DNA from: Norana najaformis
Lineage: Eukaryota; Annelida; Clitellata; Crassiclitellata; Hormogastridae
NCBI GenBank assembly: GCA_964023275.1
Contig: OZ029921.1
Location: 15,541,306-15,605,305 of the forward strand
DNA: 64,000 nt
Direction: 5' to 3'
In this document: positions 12,570 to 25,024 of the stretch, piece after piece
How the letters are laid out: each line of letters starts with the position of its first letter
How positions within the stretch are numbered: the first letter of the stretch is position 1
Program-made: the position numbers and the translations under genes
The notes under the pieces: generated by a model
Told to the model about the DNA's origin: nothing
The model's database searches: none
What the model saw: only the letters and a program-made list of their open reading frames with translations

Positions 12570-13029
12570 TAATTAATTGAATTGGACAGCAAGCCCTGTA
12601 GCTTACTGTGCTGGGCAGTACCATGACAAGGAGTCTGCGCAGCCTACTAACCAGCTGCTAGAAGGCTGCCCTGCCGGATAGAGCAGTGTTGACGACGCTC
12701 CCGTTTACCTTTTCATCTCCTCAAAATTCGGCGCTAGTGTTGTGACTTCTCTAAATTTGTCTCAGCTGCAAAATTCACGTGTCTATGTGGTCTCCGAAAG
12801 CATCCCATTTCTTTGGTTGCTATAGGAAGCCGTAAACATGATCTTCCCCACATCACAAATGCAACTGATTACCTAGCTCTTTATCACGCTCTTGCTTTGC
12901 CGACAGGTTCTTGTGCTTCCTTTCTTACACAGTCTCGGACCTTGGGCTCAACTTTTCCAATTATCCCCATCTAAAAGCCTTTCATAGCCTAGATATCCTC
13001 CACCAGTTCTCATCTAGCTCCAAGCAACA
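12570..13029. other. No gene recognised
   Basis: Mixed sequence between the GA repeat and the 3' end of the minus-strand LINE. No domain, exon or RNA gene is supported. Confidence 0.45.
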
Positions 13030-15125
13030 ACCTTGACTAAGCACTGTATCGTAATCGTAATCAAAACTTATAAAGCGCCACTTCAAGATAAAACTCATCA
13101 GAGGCGCTCCCGGCCCAATTTCCCATGACTAATGGGGAATAACACGATCTTCAAACGCTTGCGGAAAAGAGAGGGAGGAAGAGAGAGGAATTCCCGCCTA
13201 AGGTCACCAGGCAGGTTGTTCCATGATGCAGGGCCAACAACGGCGAAGCTGCGGTGCTGTGCAGTAGTAGTGCGAGCCATAGGAACTACCAGGTCTTCCT
13301 GGACTGCCGATCGCAGCAGTCGGCGGCCAGGGACAGAAGAAACAGGGGCACAGAGCTCCCTTAGATAAATAGGTGCACTGCCAACAAGGCAGCTGTGCAC
13401 AAGGGCTAGAATTTTAAACTGGATGCGTTCTCGGATTGGAAGCCAGTGGAGTTTTCCCAGCATGAATAAGGATATATGGTCAAACTTTGGAATGCCGCCA
13501 ATCAAGCGAGCTGCGGCATTTAGGACAGACTGAAGTTGGGAGAGGGAGGAGGATCCAAGACCGGCAAAAGCCATGTTTCCAAAGTCAATTCTGGAGCAGA
13601 TAAATGCGTGTACTAGAGTGATGGAGGCCTGGGTTGAAAGGGAGCGTCGGATAGTGCGTATTTGGCGAAGGTGGTAAAAACAGGTACGGCAGACATTATT
13701 TATGTGCTCCCGCAACGTGAGCTTCCGATCCAGGGTCAATCTCAGGTTACGCACCGAGGAATGAAAAGAGACATGAGGAAAGAGCAGGGATAAGTTTGCC
13801 ATGTCAATCTTTGAGAGTTGGAAGGAGCCACCGAGCCAGATGGATTGCGTTTTGCTGGGGTTCAAGCGAAGATGGTTGGATTTTAGCCAGGCACCGAGTG
13901 CCGACGATGCATGGAGCAACCTGAGGGTCAAAGAAACAGCCTCCGCCGCCGTGCCATGAGTATAAGCCTGTGTGTCATCGGCATATTGATGGGATATTAC
14001 CCCTAATGAAGACAGAATGGAGCCCAGGTCACCAGTGTAAAGAATAAAAAGGAGCGGAGCGAGGACCGAACCCTGTGGGAGACCGATGGTTACAGGTGAC
14101 CAGACGATGCGTGTTTCTCCAAAGACAATAGATTGGGAGCGATCAGACAGAAAGGAGGAGATCCAGGAAAGAAACGGGCCAGAAACGCCGAAAGACCTCT
14201 CCAGACGCTCCAGTAGGATACCATGGTCGACTGTGTCGAAGGCGGCGCTAATGTCAAAGAGGGCAAGGAGTGTCACTTGTCCCCGATCAAAAGCCCCGTA
14301 TGCGTCGGATAAAATGCGGGTGATGACTGATTCAGTAGAATGAAATCTTCTGAAGCCAGACTGTTGGCTTGGTAGTAATGAGTTGGCCTCGAGATATTGC
14401 ATTAGCTGTATGGACACATGTTTTTCAACCAGTTTAGATAGGAAGGATAGGTTAGATATGGGTCGGTAGTTGGATGGATCGTTGGTTTCCAACCCAGGAC
14501 GTTTGAGGGAGGGGAAGACAATAGCCCTTTTCTGGGAAGGGGGAGGGACCCCTCACTCAGAGCCCGATTAAATAATAAATGGAGAAAAGGGAATAAGACA
14601 TCTATGAGTTCTTTGAGAAGGAATGGCGGTAAGGAGTCAAGTCCGCAGGACTTCGATGACGACATTGACAGTAGCCGACGCAGTCCGTCCATGGAGATCG
14701 GCTGTAGAATCGACATACGGCATTCAGTTGAAGAGAAGGCCGGAGGGGGCGCTCCCTCGGTGGAACGGCGGATCAAGTCGAGTTTGTTAAGCATGTAATC
14801 CAAATAGTCTCCTGCTGTGAACGGTAGGTGAGTGGGTGGTGCTCTTGACGTGGTACGACCCAGAATCCCGGAGAGTGACTTCCACAGGCGGCGGGGGTTG
14901 GATTTGTCGCGATCGATTAGTGCCTCCCAGTATCGCATCTCTCTCTGACGAAACTCGCCGTGCATCTGACGCAGTCGGTGGATCCAGTTGATACGATCTG
15001 TTGGACTGCGCGTTCGTCTGAAACAGCATTCAAGGCGCCGTACGTCTCGACGAAGGTTTGGACAAGCTTCGTCGAACCATGGTGCAAGAAGTCTTTGGCG
15101 AGTCGTGATGGTTTTGAGAGGGAGT
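13030..15125 (-). mobile_element. CR1/L2-like LINE copy, nearly complete RT region with a frameshift
   Basis: Read on the minus strand. The part nearest 15125 begins with LLAPWFDEACPNLRRDVRRLE, the linker just after the endonuclease domain (at most 20 residues quoted in part). The reverse transcriptase follows: SSSKSCGLDSLPPFLLKEL, then NYRPISNLSFLSKLVEKHV, QQSGFRRFHSTE, ALFDISAAFDTVDHG, GLPQGSVLAPLLF and the catalytic YADDTQAY box, and the C-terminal HWLPIRERIQFKILALV. The frame is intact from 14492 to 13098. A shift near 14530-14545 separates it from the frame covering 14965-14545. The 3' end near 13030 shows the tail gattacgattacgat after an agcgcc-containing sequence. The endonuclease is missing, so this copy is 5'-truncated and dead. 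Confidence 0.88.
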
Positions 15126-15134
15126 CTTGTACCT

Positions 15135-15420
15135 CATTACTAGAGACCTTTCAAAAGAGTGCTTCGACGCCTTAAACTCAATTATCACATACATAGTAAA
15201 CGTCTCTCTCACTATAGGCTTCTTCGATGCTAGTTTCGCTTATGTCGTGGTTTGCCCTGTTCTTAAAAAGCCATTTCTTTGTTCTGACGGTCTGCTAAAT
15301 TATCGCTCCATTTATCCTCTGAATTCTATTTCCAAACTCCTGAAGAAAGTAGATGCCATTCGCCTGAATAATCAGCTACCTCAAGAGAATTCAAGTCACT
15401 CCAGGCCGTTACTCTTGCGC
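15135..15420 (+). mobile_element. LINE reverse transcriptase fragment, opposite orientation
   Basis: The + strand reads SKECFDALNSIITYIVNVSL, then VVCPVLKKPFL and NYRSIYPLNSISKLLKKV, matching the start of the reverse transcriptase domain of L2/CR1-like LINEs. It abuts the 5' end of the minus-strand LINE copy head to head and is lost after about 95 residues. Confidence 0.75.
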
Positions 15421-16047
15421 TTTTTGAATTTCTTCACTTTGACATGTCCATTCTGCGACATAGGTAAGACTCCTCCATCTCGGGAGTGGCCCTGAGGCGG
15501 AATCGTGCAAGCACTCGTCAATCAAGTATATCGATATAGTTTCCGTCACCAGTTCAAAGAATGCTGTAGTGCCCTCACCCTTTCCCCCTGGGGTCGGGAT
15601 TCCAGGATTTCACCCTGCACGCAACATGGCGACCCACTCCGAGACGATCCCTTGCTTTACAGGCGGCCGCCTGTCACTCCAGTTCGAGCCGGGATACTCA
15701 GGTACTCCATCGAGGCCCTCGACAATGATGTGTGACAGCTCTCCACCCGGGTTTACATACTCTGTCACGATGACGACCAATGAAAAAGGTGCAGTCACTA
15801 CTGCATCGATCGGTTGGCACTCGACCCAATTCTTTTAATATTTCCGCATTAAGTGGTCAGCGGTGGGCCCATTCTCCCTCCGTCCTGTACGGAAACCAGT
15901 CCAGCATAAAGCACAGTCCCGAGAGCAACATAGCCCTGCACCGGAACTCAGTCGACAGGCAAGGCCAATGAACCGCCCATTAGCTGCCTGACAGGAACGG
16001 ACAAAGCAGACGGGTGTTGTGTTGTTGATGTTTCGGAGGACGAGGCC

Positions 16048-16049
<2 letters not shown>
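15421..16049. other. No gene recognised; GC-rich repeat-like sequence
   Basis: GC-richer than the surroundings, with several overlapping short frames on both strands. None has a recognisable motif. The string cgcaacatggcg also occurs near 22330, so it may be an unnamed dispersed repeat. Confidence 0.35.
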
Positions 16050-16114
<65 letters not shown>

Positions 16115-16160
16115 AATGATGATAATAATAATAATAATAAATAAATAAATAAATAAATAA
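16050..16160 (+). repeat. (GAT)n/(AAT)n/(AAAT)n microsatellite
   Basis: About 20 gat units grade into aataataat and then aaataaata. The poly-Ser and poly-His frames seen here come from the repeat. Confidence 0.95.
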
Positions 16161-16801
16161 TTTTTGCAGACGCGTCATAGTCCTGTATGACAGAAATCAA
16201 TTCTACTTAATGATTGTCATACTGAGCAGGATCTCATAAATTAACTATTGCATGCATGGAGTGCAGAGTTCTGAAACAGCCGAAAACTCAAACGACTAAG
16301 AGTTGAATAAAACGGAAGCGTGCATTGTGCTATTGCTGCTCAGTGGTCACACTCGTTGTCCCTCGAAATCTTGTCAGTTCGGAGTTCTGTCGTTCGATGA
16401 ACTCTGAGGCATGGCCGATACTCGTATCTTTAAACTTTAAAACAATCTTGGACAACCCAAACCATGTCTTACAACAGCTACTCCCGCCAGTTAAAGCTCT
16501 GTTATTCCCTACGGCCCCACACCCATGACCGTATTATTCCTCTAGATGATAATTTAACGCGTAAATTTTTTATTATTAGGATGTTGTATGCATATTAAGA
16601 TTTTCTTGGGTTCTTAAATACTTGTAAACCGATATGCGATTAGCTATTGGTTAATAAAGAATATACTTACTTACTTACTTGATTTGCATTTTCGACATGT
16701 TGAATTTGTTGTTACGTTGCCTGGCAACAAAATCTATTAGAACAATGGCCACAGGGCGTTGCGTGGGAGGGCGTCCGTCGATCGATCGGAGGCCAGAGGC
16801 A
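16161..16801. other. No gene recognised; possible LINE tail
   Basis: Contains a tail-like (ACTT)n tract at 16665-16680 after ttggttaataaagaatatac. This resembles the 3' end of a +-strand LINE whose body here is too degraded to identify. Confidence 0.35.
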
Positions 16802-16809
16802 GTAGACAG

Positions 16810-16949
16810 CAGTGGCCGATTTAGCTCCTACGCGCCCCTCTTGGTTTATGCCAGCGCCCCTCAGACCAGACCGGTACATGGTGAACTGCCAGAATGTGGC
16901 TTCACTCTGGAAATGCTGTTCCCCGCAAGCAGTCCTGGAGCCGCCACTG
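16810..16949. mobile_element. Short hAT-type MITE with perfect 8-bp target duplication
   Basis: The left end is cagtggccgatttag. The right end is ctggagccgccactg, whose reverse complement is cagtggcggctccag. The flanking 8-bp sequences are identical: gtagacag at 16802-16809 and 16950-16957. At 140 bp it cannot encode a transposase. A second copy lies at 35204-35371. The CAGTGGC ends and 8-bp duplication fit the hAT superfamily. Confidence 0.9.
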
Positions 16950-16957
16950 GTAGACAG

Positions 16958-17535
16958 GCTTACTGCCAACGTGGTACGAATGCTAACAGCATTGCGCCTC
17001 GGGTGTGACGAGCAAACCCTGCATTGCTGCATAATATATGTCATTATTATCATCTCATAAAAGGTAGAGCCTGCCTGCTATATACGCTCGAACGACAATG
17101 TGCATTGCTAGTGCTTACTGATGTGTTGCGTTTACTCTATAATGGGAAATAGTGACCATAATAGGTAAAAACATCGGTTGGATGTCTGTCAAGTTGGTTG
17201 TCATATTCACATTCGCCCGTAGGAGATACGTTGTTCCGGTAATCCAGTGATAGACCACATGTTACCGACATGTTGAAAATGACATACTCCGCTGCAACGC
17301 TTAGGAAGAAACAGAACCGAAAACTCTAATGAACTGCGAATTAGAACAATGTGAAAGTCAAGTTAGCGATTTAAGCAAAGAACACAAAGTCATGTTGAAA
17401 AAGTCACTCTTAGAACATGCTGGAGTGGAAATTTCAATGCATCAGAGCTACACAGTTTGCACTAACCACCGAACACAAAAGTACACAACATATGCACCGG
17501 TAAGCTACCGTATAGTCACACAAACCACCTAAACC
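16958..17535. other. No gene recognised
   Basis: One open frame at 17329-17532 on + shows no domain I recognise. It leads into a zinc-knuckle-like sequence and might be part of a degraded retroelement. Confidence 0.35.
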
Positions 17536-18075
17536 AGCTACGTGCTATCGGTGCTCTGCCATCGACCATGATTGTTGTTTCAAACACTCGGTCTGCCATG
17601 AGTACGGAAAACGGCGAACACGTTTAGTTGACAGCGTGCGAATTTCGGCGATGAATGCACTGATCGACTCTCCTTCCCGTTGATCGCGTTTGTTATAAAC
17701 GAAAACGTTCAGCGATTACAAGAGGTTTGGGAGACACATGACGCTAAGGGTTCGCGACACTTTTTCCAAAAGACTTTATAACCGGTTTCGCTCGGGCCAT
17801 CAACTGCGCAGCCAGCCGTGCTTTTTCCAGCCGAACAAGCTTAGCTGTAAGTGCTACTAGAGCATATTCTTTATAAAAATGAAGCAGACTGAAGGATGCA
17901 TCGGTGACTGCAGACTTTACAGAACTGGCTGAATGGTTTCAGGATTACAAATGAACATAACAAGTTTATCCTCTTCGACGTCGATGATAATAATACACAG
18001 TTCTAAGCGTTCGATATTTGTCGCCCAGTTTTCGACAGCTTCATCGATGTCTCGATTTTATTAAGCGACTCTTTG
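17536..18075 (-). mobile_element. Ty3/gypsy-like gag remnant with an oppositely oriented zinc-knuckle piece
   Basis: The minus strand at 17620-17720 reads YNKRDQREGESISAFIAEIR, the conserved gag stretch of Ty3/gypsy elements. Upstream on that strand (17930-18070) NWATNIERLELC and DVEEDKLVMF resemble the front of gag. At 17540-17620 the + strand reads CYRCSAIDHDCC followed by HSVCHEYGKR, which looks like a gag zinc knuckle but in the opposite direction. Stops and shifts interrupt everything. A local inversion or two insertions would explain the layout. Confidence 0.6.
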
Positions 18076-18289
18076 AGTCGCCGCCCCCAAAAAGGCCTGA
18101 GCTAATTACAGAGGCACTAAGTCGCATGCACGCAGGCCGCCGCTGGAGGCGCTGCTGTTACTGTATACACTACAGGAGTGCTAAGTGCTTATTTTAACTC
18201 AAATCGAAAAGACCGAGGCAGCCCTGTTATTTTTGCGCTATTTTTATGCTAAATTGTTCCTTTGAGTGCTTCCTTTAAGGTCAAATGGG

Positions 18290-18470
18290 GTAATAAGGCC
18301 CACCTAACGGATTAAAAAAACGGCTATTAATATAAAAATGTAAGAATTCAAATAACAAAATGAAAAGCAGATGGCATTAGCTACATACCGGATTAATTAC
18401 TTCGATGTAATTAAATGTAACATAATATTAAACCAAGTTTTAAAACAAGTCATGATGTGGGCCTTATTAC
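18290..18470. repeat. Possible short inverted-repeat element
   Basis: A perfect 14-bp inverted repeat: gtaataaggcccac at 18290-18303 and gtgggccttattac at 18457-18470. The 181-bp span is AT-rich. The match does not extend and I see no target duplication. Confidence 0.4.
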
Positions 18471-18639
18471 CAGACATGTAGGGCATGAAGGTAATAAAAC
18501 GCATGAAAGTCCAACTTCAAAACTGCGTTATATTACCTTTTAAATGTTCGCCTTACAATGTCAATCATCATTAAAGCAAATAATACTGACAGCCTATTAA
18601 TTAGCAAGTGTATGGACAACAAATGAATGCTTCATCTTC

Positions 18640-19505
18640 TTCAACGTGCTCGCGAATGTGGCAATGTTTCAGACCTGTCCATTACAATGTAATGAGAAGT
18701 CTTACCGGTTGCTGCGGAGATAAAAGTGTAAAGTACGGATATCAGATGGGCGTTTTGGGTAGTTGTGTGGTTAAGGTGTATGGTTTTGGAGCGCTTTGGT
18801 TTGTGATGGTGATGAGTATGTCATTTTTGCTGGAGAATTTGTAATATTCTTACTGTAAGATCCAATATATGTCATGAGAAGTTTCAGGGCTTGCTTCGGA
18901 GATATTGGTGTGCGATACAAAAATCGGAAGGGTGCTTTGAGTAGTGTTATAGGTTAGGTTAAGGTATTGGATGAGCTTTGGTTTGTGGTGAAGATGAGAT
19001 GTCATTTTTTGCTCGCGAACTTTGCGGTATATTTCTTACCATGAAGTCTATGGAAATAAAATGACAAGTCTTAACGGTTTCCGCGGAGATTTGGGCATTT
19101 ATTACGAAATATCGGATGGGTGTCTTAAGTAGTGATATTGGTGAATAGCATGGTATAAAATGCGCTTTTATCTGTAATAGAATGACTATGTCATTTTTGC
19201 TGTCTAAAGTGGCAGTGTTTCAGACAATGGAGACCACTAGGATGTGATGCGAAGTTTCAGTTGTTGCCGCGGATATATGGGTGTTTGGTAGGGGTTTATT
19301 ATGAATGTTTTGGGTAGGCGTATGGGGAGTTGCATAGCGTTAGAAGCGTTTTGGTTTGTGAGGGGATGTGTTTGCCATTTTTGCTGGCGATCATGCGATA
19401 CTTCTTCCAATGGAGACATAACACTGTAATGAAAAGTCGAAAGGGTTGTCGAGGAGATAAGGATATTTGTTGCGGATAGGAGATGGGCATTTTGGGTAGA
19501 ACGAG
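18640..19505 (+). repeat. Diverged tandem repeat, unit about 185 bp, nearly five copies
   Basis: The landmark tgtcatttttgctgg recurs at about 18820, 19001, 19190 and 19374, spacings of 181-189 bp. Each unit also holds a gagaagt..ttgc.gcggagat segment, a ggatgggtg.tttgggtag-like segment and gcgctttggtttgtg. Units are diverged with small indels, so this is an old satellite-like array without coding content. Confidence 0.8.
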
Positions 19506-22500
19506 TTAGAATGTGAATAGTAAAATCAAAAGTCAATATGAATGTGACGTTCAACTTGACAGACTTGTCGGCCGATTCCGTGGGGCGTTGCTAAAAACTG
19601 ACGCCCTGGTCTTTATTTAGGTCGATAGCTCGCCGCCCAATAGGCAATCCTCCTTTAATCCAAGGCTGCAGTCGACTTAACAGGTAACAGATTCGACAGG
19701 TAGGTAGGTAAATTTATCGATTCATTAGTACTTGCATTTATCTTGCATTGAGCAGAAGTCATTTATAAGGCACTTAGTGCCTCACTCATCATCGTTGTTA
19801 TCGTCATCATCACCAACAACTACAGTTCCTGATATCAGCCCCTCCACTGGCGGATCCAGGGGTCAGTTAGGCCATGCCCCATTGAAGACTGAATTATTTC
19901 TACACGCCATGACCACAGTGATGTAGGCTGAAATGTAGGCATGATTTTTATGAGTTAACACTACAATTAATCATAATTAACTAATTAATCATAACTAGTC
20001 ATAATGCCTATGGATGAAAGCCGTACATGTATAACTTTTCTGCAATTTAAGTTGAAAACAGGGTTGGATTTGTAAAATTTTTGTGTGATTCGAAATTTAA
20101 AATATTAAATCACAATTGTTTCGTTGGCGTTAAGGACATGGATGCAAAGCAGTATGAAGCCCAACAGTTTTCTCACTTGAAACCTGGGTAACATTGTAAA
20201 CCTCGATTTTAGAGGGTATCTATAATAAATTTCTATTAAATATTTTACTTTAAAGGCTGATTTGGATGTAAATAAGGGGTCACAAGTAGATGAACCAGCA
20301 ACCATGAACACATTCTTTGCTATCACCATTTTTGCTGAACTGTATATCTTGGCCATATTCTACGCAAGACTTTCTTCTAAATGAACGTCCGAAACGTCTA
20401 CTTCTAGGTTGGAGTATAGGGATAGGCAATCGATTTGTTTGAGCCGGCCTCGTGGGCGAGGTCACCCCGCGCATCAAACCTAATGGCTGGGCAACGGCGT
20501 GTTTTGTGTCGGCCTGGTGGGTAGAGCGGCCAGTGCAGCCCTAGTGATCCCTGAACTGGAGCTTGGGGTGCGGCGGCAGTCGGTGGCGGCTTCTGTTGCC
20601 TTCAAGAAGAGGCGAGAATACACTAGGTGAATTCACATCCAAGTGAATTCAAGCCCGACATCAACTCTAGTGACCCCAAAGCATCATCCTTAGTGGTCCC
20701 GAACTATGGATGGGACGCTGTTGAGGCGTTGACGGCTTCTGGCGCCTACATAAATAGGGTCAGAAAACAGGTGTATTCAAACCTCCATTTTACATCTACT
20801 GCTTAAAATAGAAAGGCCAAAAGATCAGGTACCTAATAAGGTCCTTTTGGACCCACGAAAAATAAGCAGTTTCATGCACTGATGTATGATTTAGTGCGTG
20901 TTGGGGTGACTGGTATTGGGGCACTTGGACAGGAACAGAAGATAATTTTCCACTCGCAAACCTGGAAGCCAGAGTCCTTACGGCGCCCAGTTTTTGTCAT
21001 AAGATCTCAAATTAACTGCACCAAAATAATTCCATGCATGCAGGTGGATTCAAACACCTGTTTGATTTTCACAGCGACTTTACATACTAGTATTAAGCAT
21101 GTCTGATGATAGGCTTAATAACAGAATTCCTTAAATGAGCATAACCGCAACATAATTTTCAGCTAAACAATCATAACGATAAACAACATCATCGGTACAA
21201 GGAAGCCAGAGACCAAAAGCTTTGCTCATATAGATATGTTAACTCGAGGTTTATTAGAACTCATGACACATCAAAACTTGGGATGGTCTTATTATTTGGG
21301 ATATATTTTCATACTCTATTTTTAGAATTTCGGTTTTGAGGAAATGTGTCCATTCCAGAATACTGTTTAGGAGCAACTGTCGTCAGTACATCGTTGCAAT
21401 ATATTTAAACATTAGCCTAATGCTTTAATCATAACTTCTGTGTTCGAACTTCATATCGAAATGCGCCACGTGAAAGAGAGTCAGAGAGACAGAAAACAGA
21501 GTGAGGGGCAGAGTAAGAAGAGGGACTCCTGTGAATTTAAACTATAATATTTGTCTGTGATTTCATCCTTTCCCTCCAATATTCCTGTAGGAGCAAATTC
21601 CACGGTTTTTCGCTAAATCTGCACTGATGTATGATTTAGTCAGTGATATTGTCAGTCAATCCAGGTCCGTCTGCTAGTCTTCATTGGCTGTGTTCCTATG
21701 GCCCTACTCCAGTAAAGCTCATGCCACATGTAGGCATGCTTAGAATATATTAGGCCTATATGACGAAAGACGGTGAAGATCTTTATCAAAATTGTACTAT
21801 TTAATGTTTTTATCCAGTTTAATGTTCATGGTTAAACTGATAAGCAAGGAGTAGTTTTGTATTAATTTAGCTACGATTTTTTCGGACTTTAAACGAAAGA
21901 TTTGTTAACCACTGATGTGCACAAGATGAGTTCATGAAGGCTGAAATAAATTCAAAGCAACATCCTGTTCAGTATCTCGCATTTAGGCAAGGCTCTAATT
22001 TGATGCACAACGCCAGTGCAGATGCCAGGGCATGCGCAAAGAATGGCATCTGTCTTGTATAAAATGCACCGAGAGGCATAAGCGTTGGCGTGCATCATTT
22101 GAATAATGAGACTTTATGATAGGTAAACAGACTGGTCTGCTTGAACAAACGCAGCCAAAATATTCGGCAAGTTTTATTTGCTTTTACACAGCGTATATGT
22201 GATGACAGGATGAGAACTTTCGTCCATTACCTGCCGAGATTATTGATTCTGTTTCCCTCGTCGGTTTGGAAAGGGCTGTAGTCCTCTCCCCGGCATCACC
22301 TCAATGGCACCGATCTTCCACTCTGTCCGCAACATGGCGGGGCTCTCCGGGCCATGTATTTGCCTTACAGGAAGCCGCAACTCAACCTCCACATGCGTAC
22401 GGTCGTCTGACCGAGCCAGAGAAATGAACACTGACGGGAAGTTTCGTGTTTGGATGGATCGACTAGACGAATGTTGTGGCACACCGCTCAGTCTATCGCA

Positions 22501-23395
22501 CTCCAAGCTTTTCGCGAGTCCCACGCAACGACCCACAGCTAGTGCTGCTAGCCCTTCACATCATGGTATCATAGACAGGACGCTCAATTAAAGTCATCAA
22601 ATTTGGCCGACTGAGAACAATTGGCGAGCACACTATGACAACCACTAAAGTACAAAGAGATAAAGATCCAAGTCAGTCCAAGTGGCACCATTAGAAGCTG
22701 CAGGGGTGCCGCCAATTATTACGGAACTACCAGAGCCCAAACAGATCGCTTAGGGATCGGGCTTGACATGTCGGGGGTAGACTAACAAATATTTGTCGTT
22801 ATCAAAACTTATTTAGTTAATCCGGAAGTAGACTTTGTTGGCATGTAAGTAACCTGATTATATGCATGGTCATATAAACTCACACGTTGCCTGTTTGTCT
22901 TGGATAAATTCTGATGTATACACACGTGATTCCATTCTGTGCAAACTGTGAATTTCCATAAAAAAACGTAATTACCTACGTTGCCTAGATGTGAGATAAA
23001 TTCTTGGAAAGTTTGGGGAGTGAAACGCAGTTGTTGAGCCACTTAATTACAAAGCTATCATGTAAAATTTCATGTATAACTTATATGCATAGTCTTATTT
23101 TCATGTATATATTATCTACGTAGTCTTATATATCTAAATACTACTTTTATAGTTCGTAGTAACTGACACAAAAGTGAGCGACAAGCAAGAGACAATCAAC
23201 TGCATGAACAGGATATGAATAAAATTGCTCGATTGGGATGCTAAACTATAATTATTATGAAAACATGAACAAGTATGTAAATACCCATGCATTTCATTAC
23301 TGCGTGCTACTCATGTGACAGGTTATAAAATTATTTACCGTCACGGCTTGGCGCTGTGGATCCGGCGCTGGCAAGTACAGTGAAGTAAAACGATA
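19506..23395. other. Long non-coding region, no gene recognised
   Basis: Only short open frames without recognisable domains. The string ccactggcggatccaggggt near 19842 resembles one end of a MITE, but I find no partner end. GC-richer patches near 20440-20600 and 22240-22600 could be dispersed repeats; I cannot name them. The string ctgatgtatgatttag occurs at 20879 and again near 21622. Confidence 0.4.
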
Positions 23396-23399
23396 TCTA

Positions 23400-24535
23400 G
23401 CTAACAGCTCTCATTCTCCATGGCCTATCTACTGCGTTTGATACCGTTGATCATGACATACTCCTTCACCGTCTCAAACACTGGTTCGGTCTCTCTGATT
23501 CTGCTCTCAGTTGGTTTGCACTTGCCTACACCCTCATACTCAATCAATTCATATAAATCAAGTCACTTCTGCACCCACTGTTTTGAATCGCAATATTCCT
23601 GTACTGTACTGGGCTCACTTCTGTTTACTTTCTATACCACAACACTTGGTTCACTCTTACTGTCAGCTACCTTGACTACCATTTGTACGCTGATGATACT
23701 CAACTCTTCATTTCATTTGATAGCTCCACCACATCTAATCCGGCCCTCCTACTACTTGCTTCTGTTTTTTTGCGATATTCAGTCTTGGATGGCTAGTAAT
23801 AAACTTCTGCATCCTCTAAAACCGAATTTATTCTCCTAGGTACAAGCCAGCAACTGCGTAAATTGGATTATATTGTCTGTTCAGTTGAGTGACTTACTTA
23901 TTAAACGCACTAAACGCGCAGGCAGTTTGGGTGTGGTGTTTGATTCCACCATGTCATTTTCCAACCATGTCCAGGCCATATGCAAATCAACTCAATTTAA
24001 TATTGGGGATATTCGAAGAATGAGACCTGTTTGTCTCAAACTGTTTTAATCCAACTAGCTATGCATTGATTTCCAGCAGGTTTGACTGCTGTAACTCCCT
24101 ACTTTGTATGACTAAGGGAGATCTGTACAAGCTACAACTCGTTCAAAACTCTCTTGCCAGAGCCGTAACAGAGACCTCAAATATCAGCATATTAAGCCAA
24201 TATTGCATTCTTTGCACTGGCTGCTCGTTCAGCAAAATATCATTTAAAAATATGTCTTGTAGTTCGCAAAAGTGCTGCATTTAAATCAGCTGACCTACCT
24301 ACGTTCCATGCTCACCCTCTCACTAACAGGCATTGCACTCGGTCAGTGGACACTGTGACTCTTGCTGTGCCCCGTACCCGAACAGCGTTGGGCTCTCGGG
24401 CCATCTTGGTAGGCGGTCTAAAACTTTGGAATTCACTGCCCGTTTCAATTCATTCTGTCAATTCTTTGATGCCATTCAGGTCTAAACTAAAGACGCATCT
24501 CTTTCCACTTGCTTAACCCCCACCCCTTAGCCTGG
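23400..24535 (+). mobile_element. Degraded CR1/L2-like LINE
   Basis: The + strand contains [20 protein letters not shown] near 23430-23490, the motif A region of the reverse transcriptase. It then has GVVFDSTMSFSNHVQAICKS near 23930, HSLHW near 24210 and a C-terminal stretch ending SKLKTHLFPLA-like near 24500, spread over several frames. The order of motifs fits one LINE copy decayed by stops and indels. Confidence 0.75.
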
Positions 24536-25024
24536 GGAGCTGCCGGAGGAAGAGGTTTGAGCTTAACTTTTGTCAAGGAATATTTAATGCAATCTTACGC
24601 AGTTAAGAAAATTGTGTAGCTAGGACGAAAAACGGGGTTTACTCATTCTGTAACCAAGTCAAAAGGCCTAGGGGAATGTCATTACTACCAGATGACGATT
24701 AAGTGGAAAGCTCTGATGGCGCATCTTTGTATGAGTCTTAGCGGAAAGCATCTGTTCTACACACGTGTCCATGGTAACATGGTTACGAGCATCACAATAA
24801 AGTGGCATATTGTTTACCTTTCATAATTGGGAACTCCCTCAAGGCATTTTGCAACTTATTGTTGTCAACTCCGCTCTTTGGTTTGCTGGAGTTAGTAAAT
24901 CGCTTCGAAGTAAATCGTTCAAAAGACTTCTGTATGTATTAGAACTACTAAAAATATGTTACTTTGCATGCATACATGCATACCTACATACATACATGTA
25001 TGTATACACATGTAGACATAAATA

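Noticed and set aside
12251-12624. Open frames across the GA repeat on both strands
   Set aside because: They consist of Arg-Glu and Ser-Leu dipeptides made by the microsatellite.
15835-16200. Poly-Ser and poly-His open frames
   Set aside because: Products of the (GAT)n repeat; there is no flanking coding sequence.
19836-19880. actggcggatccagg, resembling a MITE end
   Set aside because: No inverted partner or target duplication could be found nearby.
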